Positions 50,601-62,600 of a DNA stretch of 64,000 nucleotides are shown piece by piece. Position numbers and translations under genes: made by a program. Source of the DNA: Phoronis australis (lineage: Eukaryota; Phoronida; Phoronidae). Position 1 is the stretch's first letter, and each line of letters opens with the position of its first letter. The DNA lies in contig NMRA01000577.1 in NCBI GenBank assembly GCA_002633005.1, positions 188,001 through 252,000 of the forward strand, read 5' to 3'. The notes below the pieces were generated by a model that was not told the DNA's origin, did not search any database, and worked only from the letters and a program-made list of their open reading frames with translations.

Positions 50601-53600
50601 TTGTAGCTGTTCAACATTGTTCTCAAGAGCAGACACTTCCACTTTTGCAGAGTGAAACTTCTGTTGTTCTTTGCTCAGTTCAGCCTTCACACGAGACAGG
50701 TCATTTCTCAATTCCTTCTCAACAAATTCTCGCGAAGGAGAGGTTTCGCTGCCTTGCATGTGTTCCATCTCAATTTTATATTCGTTGACCTGAAATGACA
50801 TCTCATCTGCTCGATTTGCTGCAGTGTCAAGTTGAATCACTAAAGAATTCTTCTCTTCTTCAAGTTGTTTTACTCGTGACATCAACTGAGACAAGTTGTC
50901 GGCAGGCTGACGCGGTTCCACCTCGCTTTTCTTTGAGGACATAGTAGTAGACAGCTTGTCTTCAAGTTCCTTAACCTTGTCTTGCACTGTTACAATGTCA
51001 CATTCAGCCTTTCTTCGAGCACATTTTTCTTCCTCCAGTCTTTCCTGAGTAGTTTTCAGCGACAACTCTTGGGCTCCAAACTTTTCTTGAGCTTCGCACA
51101 GTTCATTTTCCAACTCATGCAGAGTCTCCTCCATGCTTTTTATGGCAACCTCTGTGTCCTCTAGCTTTTTGCTTCTCAGTTCAATTTCCTTCAGACAGTT
51201 GTTACGTTCATCTTTCAGAACTTGCAACTCAGCGGCTGTTGCTTTGAGCTCACCTTCAACTTCAGTTTTGCAGGTTTCCAAAGAAACGGCTTTTGACTCA
51301 GTCTCACGGTGATCTGCTTTCTCCTTTTCAACTAACGCCTCAAGAGACTTTATGCGATCTTTTAAATCGCTATCACTCTTCTCTTCCCCTTTGTTCACAA
51401 TTTGTTCTTCAGCTAGTTTTTGAGCAGACTCAAGTTTGGTCCTCAGGTCTTTCATTGTTTCCTCAAAAGCTTCCACTTTCTCGTGAAGAGCAACGTTTTC
51501 TTGGAGCTTGGCATCAAGACACTCTGCAAAAAGACAAGCAGTCGTCATTTTTTTTTAAATTGATGCAGCATTCAACTAAGCAATCAACAAAGGCACAGAA
51601 TACTAACCTCTTTAAAATTTATACACAATAACGGAAAAATGCATAAGAAATCAAAATACGTCATCCTCATAACTGGTATGCAACTATAATAGAATCAGTC
51701 AGTAAGATTTATTTCAGGCAACAAAGTCATAAAAATAATACAAGTAACCCAGAAGGCAGAGCATTCTATCTGGGTTTACATATAATACAAAAAATTATGG
51801 CACATGTTATACTAACTGAAATTAATAACGGCCACATTAACAGTTTCATAGCTTCTGAACTACTACAAATTGATTTCAAAAGCAGTCAGCAGTGCCATGA
51901 GTCCAACAGTTATATCATATCAATGTTAATATCATAATAAAGACATGGGTCAAGGTAATAAAATGTGCATTCTGTTGTGATTTGGACTGATTGGTATGAA
52001 GTTCTAAACTCAACAGCAGTAAATTTTTCAGAGTCAATAATTCTCCATATTGACTGCTCATTAAACCTTCATATTGACCATTGCTATGGTAACGCCCCCT
52101 TCTACAGAGTAATGTGAAGTACTGGAAACCTCATCGGATCTTATAGTTCCTAAGTCACCACACTTCACCACTGCATCACCAGCAAGCATCCAAAGTCAAA
52201 AGCGTTTGAGCCTTTTCATGTCATCCAGATTCTTACTGAACTTTTGTTTTTAAATTAACCGTTAACTATAAATAATTCCACCAAAGGATCGCAGGTATAC
52301 TTTGACACAAACAGTGCGTTTTCATTGGATGAAATGTTCGTTGACTTTCAATACACGCCATTTGCGCGGACTTCAACAAGGAAAGTCATGCCGTAGGTGT
52401 CCAACATTCAAGAGGTTCGAAGTGTTTTGCGAGATTGTGATGTCGAACGACGCGCTCATGGAAAGCGCCTTCGTTTTTGGCAAGTGATTCTCAAGCTGCA
52501 TCGCCAACAAAACCAAGATGGAAAGCAGATCATTCATTAGCGCCGTCTAACAATTCGAAGCGCTTGCGGAAAGCACTTTCCTTATTAAACGCAAGGCAGC
52601 TCCTGCTCGATGACAGTCAATAACTGTATACTAATGATAACACTGCTACTACTGGGTCATTCCGATGTGTCCCGGGTTCTGTGTCCCAGGTTCTATGTGT
52701 CCCGGGTTCTATGTGTCTTGGTATGGTAGTTTTTTGGTAAAAATAGCCGTGTTCCAGAAACTGTCATGTGAACTGCGCACCCAGGTTAACATACCTGTAA
52801 GAATCAAGCCACAGAACTTCCAATGACTCCAAATGGTTCGAGAGATATGATCACAAGTAAATTTTGCTAATTGAGACCAACAAATATGAGCTAATTATGC
52901 ATGCAAATTAGAGTTAATGAGGTTGAAGTCTGCCTTTCATCAGGTTTGAAAGGGCACCTCAAAATGGTCATTTGGACCCAATGGCAATTTCTTATGAAAC
53001 TTGCACATACTCCCTCTGGATTGAATGTTATGTACGTTTTTGGCTAAAGATGGCGGTTTTGTGGGAAATTGTCACGTGATCCTGACCTTGAATGAACTCA
53101 TAAGTGTCAAAAACTAATTGGACACCCTAGTGAACATAAGAATCGACCCAAAGTTCCTGAGACTGTCAAATGGTTCCTGCACGTAGTTTATGCTGTTTGG
53201 CCAAATTATGCATGCAAATAAGGGTTAATGAGGTCAAATCTTTTAGCCCTCTATTAGGATCGAAATAGCACCTCAAAATTTTCATACAGACCTAAAATAG
53301 CGATTGACCTTAGCTAAAACTTGCCCACTCGTCCGCTTAGTGCCTGGACTATAACACAAAAGACCGGGACACATTGAATCCGGGACACAAAGAACGCAAT
53401 GCTACGTTCCACCACTACTGCTGCTACTATTACTACTACTACTAGTAATAATAATAATCATGATACCAAAAATAGTGGCAATAATGATATGTAACGCTTA
53501 TCATCAGGTAATTCTGCATTGTAACGTTCTAAACCATAAAGAAATACATACGAGAATCGGTTATTTCTACTGAACTTCGTTTGTAATTAGTGGATGTAAC

Positions 53601-56600
53601 TGATTCTCAATGACTTCTAGACCATTTAAACGGCTAAAACGCAGGATATATAACAACAATAATAATAAAAAATGATGTTCTAATACCAAAACCCAGGGTG
53701 TGCAGCATCTAAAATTTGAGACACCGACGTTCAACCTGAAATAGAATTTCTCAATTCTGCAGGTTGGAACAAAAATTGGGCAATATTTCTAAAGTATTGG
53801 ACACTGCGTTTTGTAACAACAAAGTCCAAGATAAATATCGGTGAAGACAGCTGCCGCCGCAACAAACTTAAGAATGGGTAATTTTTCTGTCTCTTGTAAT
53901 TCCTGAATTTGTGACCGATGATGTGGCCCATTTCTGAAATTTGTTTCAAGCTCCAAACTTGAGCAAAATAATTAATTTTTGCTGTCTCAAACTGGAAAAT
54001 TTTAAGGGACAGGCATTAAGCTTAGATCAAACATTGGTGATCAAAAGTAAAATAATTCCAAGGGGAGCAATAAACAAAACACATGCATTAAATTACCATG
54101 ATTTACATTTACCATTTTGGAAATCAATCAACTGTTTCTAAAATCCCGTTCACTAACCAAACGTTAAGAGAGGTAGATACATTGTTTGTTTTTCCATGTT
54201 GTCTTAACAAGAGCAACGCGGAGCGTTGAAATGCGCCCACAATTGCACCGCATACGGTATCCTTCTAGGGTTGTTTATTGGTACCATAAAGTGGCCAGTA
54301 GAGGGCATACTTTGCAAAATGGAAAGGCATGGTCATTGTCTCAATAGGCTAGGGGCAAAATGTGAGTAATCTTCATAATACAAGCACATCATATACACCA
54401 GTTGCTTAAAGCACCACAGAAACATAGAATTAAAAACAAATTTACCAACATACGAGATTAATACAGCATTAGAATGCCAGAAACAAATTTCTACTTGGAA
54501 CTTTTCCTTCACAGTCACGAAGTAACACAAAGTATACACCTGAAGACCTATGAAAATACAGAGGTCAATGTAAAATACTAAAATTGCCACTAGAGGCAAA
54601 TACTAAAATTGCCACTAGAGGCATACCGGTAATCAGAATCATCCTAAAGTCGTCATCGTCCGTTGTCAACATCACATAAATACACTTGCTAAATTTAGTA
54701 AAGATCCTGCAAACGGTTTGGGAGATACAGCCATGGGCGCAAAAAAACAAAACTGCCACTAGGAGGCGCCACAGTAGTCCAAATCGTCTGAAAATCATTG
54801 TCAGCTGTCTTCCTTATAGTAAGCACATACACGCCAATTTTCACAATCATCCTTTGAGCGGTTTGGTTGATAGAGGGGTGGACGCAAAAATACAGACTCG
54901 AAAACAGTAAAAATGGCCACTAGGTGGCGCAAACTACGTCGAATCCATCTGAAAACAGTAGGATAGCGTCATCTCACTAATAGGTGCCTACATACCAAAT
55001 TTCATGAAAATCCGTTCAATACTTTTGAAGATACAAAGGTAAGCGTAAAAAAATAAAATTGCCACTAGGGGGCACACCGGTAGTCGGATCTGTCCGAAAG
55101 TTCGCACATGCCGTCCCATTCATGAATGGAACATATGTGCCAAATTTCATGAACGTATGTCAAAGGGTTTTGGAGATAGAGCAGCGGACGCCGGACGCCA
55201 GACGGACAGAGATGACGGCATAATGCGTCCACATATAAATATGTGGGCGCATAAAAATGTGTAAACTTTAATATATGTTGTCTTAAATGTCACCCACTAC
55301 TTGAGAAAAAGCAAAGAAAATTGTTTTTGAGTGACTAGATTTAATAAAAGCATATTTTAAATTTCCTAAAACGCTCACGTTTTCTTGATGGCATTTCCAA
55401 AAAATGCTGTCACAGATTTAGAAGTCTTCCAAGTCTTATTTAAGTCGTCAATACACAATTATGACCATAGTCATCATCACATACTGTTTTTTGAGATTTA
55501 GCAAATACACAAATTCAGTCAAAATTCCAACTTCAAATCAAAATTTAAATAAAATCCCTGGTATAGATTTTAAGTTCAGTTGTATTAGATTTCATTTTTT
55601 CTATTCGTAAAAATTGATAAAAAGATAGCTGTGAAATAAAAGTGAGCATATTGCCACTACTGTGAAATATTAAACTGAGATAAACATGTTTAAAGTTTTG
55701 CAGTTATCATATGCTACTCTTGGTCAACTTTCACTGAAAATCTGTGCATGTATCGTTCCAGTTTTACTGAACATGGTAAAAAGACACCAGAGGACACTTT
55801 CTATCCCAAAATTACTAACTTTTCAGTTGGTGTATTGCAACATTTGGGCTTTTTTCTTTAAATGCGAGTGGTTCTCAGACCAAAGTCCAATATGTCTGCT
55901 TGGTCTGTTGTGCATTTTGACATAGGAAGCTTTGTGTGATGGTGTAATAATTGGTCAATTTGTGGTCTAAGCTCCCAAATTCCTACAGTGAGCTAATGTA
56001 CCATTCAGGCCTGATAAGTAGGAATTTTCAGAGATCTGGTTAAAATGATGCCTAATGTATGCACTTTTCAAGTCAGTTTCATTTTGTCATGAACATGGAA
56101 ATAAATAATGAAAGTTCTAGACAATACAAAATTTAAAAAATGTCAAAGATCCAAAATTCAATGTATACAACCTCCTTAATATTATTACCAATAAAGTGAT
56201 CATTAGTATGGATACAGTGGTCATGTTTGATGCGCATTAAAATTTTCAGTGATGCATTGTAATGAATTGGCACAACCTGAATGGCACACAAACATTACTG
56301 GCATTCACGGCTTATGTTGTTTTGCCACAGTAATGTAAACGAGATACAGGTAACTAGATTGACCCATGCACTTGATGATCTGTGGGTTGATTGAGTCCTC
56401 CGTGACAATGTGTGACAGGATCTTTGGCTTAATTGCACACTTGACAATTGCTAATTTCCAGAAAAAATCCTGGTAAAACAGGAATCATAGGATGTTCTTG
56501 GAAAAACAACAAGAGCAACGCAGAGCGTTGAAATGCGCCCACAATTGCACCGCATACGGTATCCTTCTAGGGTTGTTTATTGGTACCACAAAGTGGCCAG

Positions 56601-59600
56601 TAGAGGGCATATATGTAGTATGTTGTACTTAGCAAAATGGAAAGGCATGGTCATTGTCTCCTCAATAGGCTAGGGGCAAAATGNGTTGATTGAGTCCTCC
56701 GTGACAATGTGTGACAGGATCTTTGGCTTAATTGCACACTTGACAATTGCTAATTTCCAGAAAAAATCCTGGTAAAACAGGAATCATAGGATGTTCTTGG
56801 AAAAACAAAAAGGTACAAATTACCGAGGAAACCTTTTGTTCTACAGGGAAGTGCAATTAAGCTAATTAGCCAACCATTTATGAAAAATGGGACATTAACA
56901 GGCGATAACTGAGAGGCTATCAAAACGCAAAACTTTTATGATTTTCATGAAAAAACTCTTAACGTTGCATAAAATGAATATGAAATCATTTAGAAAACCC
57001 AAAGAGGATCTTGGCAGAGGCAAGGGATAAGGGGGGCTCGAATTTCTGTCCATGTGGACCTTTTGCTGCAAAAAACATCAGGACTAAAAAAAAATAAAAA
57101 AAACAAGAAGCGTGCGTCTGCGTCTTTTTAGTGGACTTTTGTCTCGTTTTCCTGGGACTTTTTGTTTGTCTGAGGTGGACCTTTTTGCCCACGTCGTCAA
57201 ATGGGGGGGGGGGGCTCATTTGAGCCCCCCCTGGGTGCGCGCACGTGAACAGGGAGTTAACTGCAAGCTTGCCACTTGCATGGTTGGTAGTAAGATACTG
57301 CCTACAGGTGTTGCGTCACCAGAGACTGTGAGCAGCAAGAGGAATTGTGGGTAGTCGGATACTGGCTACACGTGTTGTTGCATCACAAAGGACGAGCCGA
57401 AGTAAGTACATTTAAGCAGTACAGAGCGTGTAAGTACGAGGATCAACCAACAGTGTCAAGTCCTACAGATTGGATTGCAGATGAGATGTTGATTGAAATT
57501 ATCCTCACAGAGGGCACTAGCGCAGTTACTCTTCTTCATTGTTGGTCTAATTAAATCGCATTAATTAGTGGTTATTATATAATAAATCAATTACTGGATT
57601 AAATCATTCTCTCCATCCACGCACAATCACAAAGCATAGCTACCTTTTAAACTAAACCCAAAGACAACTTCTGACATATTTTAATACCATTGTGTTGCCA
57701 TCAATGAACCTTTCCTCTTAGACAAATTTTACACGACCCAATTATTGTCAATTTGGCAAAAAAGTCCAAAATCAAATTCTACAGACTTTCTACTTTAAGG
57801 AAATATATACTTTTGACAAGTTAGAATCTATAGTTTTGTAGACATTTGGTTAAGTGCAATCTCATCGATAAGATTCTACAATAACCCGAAGTGTCTACAG
57901 TTATCATAAGGAAGGAATTTGTCCGATTTCAACTTTGAACACAACCACAGCAACTAGGAAGTGTTAATCACAGCTTGTCTGTCAACATAAACATTTTTTC
58001 TGAAGGATTAAATGATTACATCAGTCTGGAGATTCATGTTTCGGTCGTCGACTCTTAATCAACATGTGGATAAGATATGTGAAGAGTGAACATTTACGAT
58101 TTACCGGGAATCACTGTGAGGACCTCTGCCTTTGATTTTGTCATATATCATAAAACCCATCAGACTAGCCATGTTTCTTTAGATATTTTACCACGTCAAA
58201 CGCTAGCAACAAGGATTGTTATTATACAGTTTGGACAGATTATGTAACTATAAATCCACAAGCAACCAATATTTCTGAGTTAATAATTCGCACTATTGTC
58301 AGCTCATATCTTCACACCAATATATATGATATGGTAATGTCGTTTTGATTCCTTTTAAAATCTTTATAGCGAAGTAATGGACATCCCATTGTGCTTTGAT
58401 CCCAACAGGACATCACAGAATTTTTTATGTCTTCTGAATTCTGATGTTGCGTTCGTTTTCAAATTGTTTGCATTTTAGTGCATTCATGATAGATTTAACG
58501 TTTGTACTGTTGAGCATAGATTTCCCGCAATGTAATTAATTGTTTCTTTGTCAATTCTAAGCATCTTCTGCAAGTTTTTAAAAAATCTCTCCACAATATT
58601 TTGGGTAAACAACTTGTGGCTGACTGACTGAACCAATGATTGAAGGTCCAAACATAGCATACTTCCATGATTTGCTTAACGGATTGATTTTTGACACTTG
58701 GTCAAATTGATGGTTTTCAGACCCTAAAAATGACCTTGGATCCGCTTCGGTAGTTATCACACAAAAACCAACATATTGACTCAGTCGATGGAAGTCAGTT
58801 ACTGTAATTATACATCAATTTGGTACGGTATTTCCTGTAATAAGAATGATAGTCTAATTACAATGAAGAGATTTCAATGACACTTCCTCATGAGCTGCTA
58901 ATGTGAACGCAAACAGTGTCACGTGAGAAAATCGAATAGAACCGGAAAGATCCAGTTTGCCACAAGGTTCACTGGGTACTGACTTTGGTTGCAATTACCC
59001 AGCCGGCGCAGCCAATAACCGCCAAACTGTCGGCCATTATGACAATTTTTCAACTCATCAGCTGAGCCTCAAAAGATTCATGTGACTGACGCATTAGCGA
59101 TACTAATAGTGAATCTTTCCAAATATCAAGGCTATCAATGAATGCCAGTGCCATTTGGCCAGTGACGAAATCGATGATACCGAAGAACAGAGCTCACAGC
59201 TGTTGTCCATGCAGTCTCATCCAAAACTCCAGGGGTCCTACAGAAGAAACGGCTAGTTAATTTGTTTACTCTTGAGGCCAAACATTAAATATTCACCTTT
59301 CTTGGAAACTAGATAAAGCGCCTATGGCAGCAATGTTTTTGGAACGTCCTTAACTTTTGCAAACAGGAAATACGCTCACGCGTACACCGCTTTATTTTTG
59401 AAACTTTATAACAAAAGTACAAAAATGTAAACTAATGGCAGCGTGTTTCTGTCATAAAAGCTATTTTTGAATTTGCTAAATGTGAGTATTTGATGCGGAC
59501 CCCAAGAGTTGTAGATTCGAAGCAGAACTGTCAGGGTGAGCTGAAAGAAGACAAACAGCTGTATTAATCTACCATTTATTGCTTGTTGGCAAGTCATACA

Positions 59601-62600
59601 AAAACATGGGTATTATACAATACATCAGTAGAAAAACTACACTTAAAACATGATCAAAGAGACGGTTAACTAAATTCCTCGTCAGTCACATCTACCGTAT
59701 CATTCACAAGCTCAACCATGCAAAACAATCAGAGAGGAAAAAATCTTCGAGATATCATTGTCTACAAGGGCAGATGTCTGCATTAAGCACAGCAAAATCG
59801 ACAAGCACAACACAAACCATTGAAAATTACCAACAAATGCGCAGCAAACGGTATGCTTCTTGAGGTGAGTAATATATAAAATAAAAAAAAAACTAGGCAC
59901 CACGGCATAAGTCAAATCCATCTAAAACCGGGGGAGTGGTCTTACCTTCTTGGTAGAAACTTATTTGACAAATTTTGTGAACATCCATTGAGCAACTTGG
60001 CTAAGAAAACTGTCACAATGGATGCTACAGGTGAACCCCCAAATTCTCTATCAGGCGTACTCTCCTCAATTGCGTAAAATATACCCATGAAGATGCATAA
60101 GGGAAATTGGTAGACACAAAATTTGCCACAAGGTGGCGGCAGAGTTGGACATATGCCAAACACGATCATCTCAATAGGATTACATCAGTAAAATTTCATA
60201 GTGATCATCAAGCGCTTTGGTCGGGCGGGTGGCAAAAATAGCCACAAAAATAATAAAACTGAATATGTTGAATCCATCCATAAATACGAACATGTTACTG
60301 TTTCCTTAATAGAATCATATTTCTCAAATTTGATGAAAATCCATCAACGAACTTCGTAGATATAGAGGCATATGCAAAGAAAAGCTAATTGCCACTAGGG
60401 GGTGCCACAGTAGTTGGATTAGTCCCAACTGAAGCAAGTTTTCTAAATTGTATTGAGATTCATCAAGGAAATTGGTGGGCATTGAGACACAGGAAACTTG
60501 TCACTAAACAGCGCCAAAGTACTCGGACATGTCTAAAAACCTTTGTCAGTCATGACCAGCTCCATAGGAACACATATATTAAACAATTCTTAATGATCCC
60601 TTGACCAGTCCGGAAGACAGACAGGCAAATCCCCCACCCCCCCAAAAAACAGATGCACAAAAAACCTAATAAAATCAAATTTCACGAAAATCCGTCAAGG
60701 AACTCAGTAGATATACAACATAATGAAACCACAGGGGGCATGGCAGTAGTCGAATCTGTCCAAAAAAATGCTTGCTTCATCAATGAAAAGATGTATCTGC
60801 AAAATTCCATGGATATCCATCAAGGAGTTTTAGAGATACAGCAGTGGACGCCAGAGGCACAATAGATAGACGAAAGGGAATAACTGCAGAATGCACACAT
60901 ATAGACACATATGTGGGTGCATAGAACTAGCAAAAGGTCTGTGCGAGTTAACTTATCTTTTGGTGACACAAACGAAATGTCCTTTAGGGTCATTTTATCA
61001 AAGACAGTAACTCTGATTGTAGCAAAGACAATGGAAGATGCAATACAGCAAACGTGGTGTTTTTTTACAGGTCTGGAGCAAAATGTTGCAACTGAGGTTT
61101 AAGTTGGTAATTTTTCACAATCAGACTTACCGACCGCCTTGAAAAGTTAATCAACAGATATGACCAGACTCATTACCGTTAATTAGACAGCACCTGAAGT
61201 CGTTAATATTGTTTAGGCTCTAATGAGCGAATTTTTTTGCCAATGTAAATTTGTTTACTACATAAATATAGTGGCCTAGGAAATAAGATTACATCCTTTG
61301 CAATGGTTCAAACAAATTGTCACACAAGAACCTACATAAACAACACAACTACAACCTAGGACAATTAAAGTGTTGCTTTGTTTGAAGCAAGAATGCAAGT
61401 CAAAGTATATCACCTTAATCAATGCATTAGAACAAACACAAAAGGCTCTTAAGTCTCTTTGGCCCCTTCAAACCCCTCGGGCTGCCCTGCCCAGTCTCCC
61501 TGACAGCTGCAATGCCTCTATTACTATTACTAATGGCCCAATGCCACTTTTTTAATACAGACCCTTATGTATGAGCGGTTAGTGGCATGAAACATAGCTT
61601 GAGTATCAAAAACCAAATTATGCAATCCATGCCTATACATCTGCTTTGCGTACCCTAGAGCGAGTATTGTATCGGTTTGGCTGGCTTGAGCGGCGCTTCG
61701 ACACGATCTTAGTGACCTTTCGTTTCTTGGGCTTATCTGCGAGTGCATTGACCGCGTCCGTGAGGACACGTTTGCCATGACAGGTGGTACTAGAGCACTT
61801 TGCCTGACCCTGTGGCGATGAGCACAGTCGGAGCAGACTAGTCTTTGTTTGTTGCTCAACAAAGCTGTTCCTCAGCGGGCTGAGAACCATGGTTGCCTGG
61901 TTCACAAGATCGGATTTACTAAGATGGGAAGCACGAAGGCGTTTTGCTTCGGCTTTTCTGGGCTGGTTTTGCCTGACATTTTCCTTGCCAATTTTATCTA
62001 CCAAGTCTGGTTTCTTCGATTTGGAAGAAACAGCTTGCTCTGTGCTGGTGCGGAAGCCAGCTGTGAACTTAACCATAGGGATGACCTGTGACTGGCAGTA
62101 GGGGCTAGCAAGGGGTGCAAAATTGACCTTGTGAGGACTAGCTGCTACGTTTTTTGTGGTAGGCTTTGATTTTTTGCATGTCTCTCGCTTTGTTGGTGTT
62201 CCCGAGGGAAACGCTTGCAAAGCAGGGGCAGTAACGGGTGTTATAATTAACTGAGGAGCACGGTCAAGCACGGGGACGACTTGGCAGGCAGGTGTGGACT
62301 CTATTGGAGCCACGCACACTTCTGGGGCCACAGGAACTAGGACAGGCATGTTGTTGCTGGAAGAACACAACACCTTGCTAATAAGACACTGTCCCTCATT
62401 TGTATCTGAATGAATTGTGGGAGAAACTTTTTTGCTTAAGTTCTCACTGAAGTTGGGACTGGTAGACCCAACAAGCTCAGATGTCTGGGCAATAGTCTTA
62501 GATTGCTCTAGCTGTTGCCAGAAACCAGTTTGGCATGCTACAGGAGAGTAACACTCTGCGCTGATGGACACTGTTTGAATTTCACTCACAGTGAGAGCAG

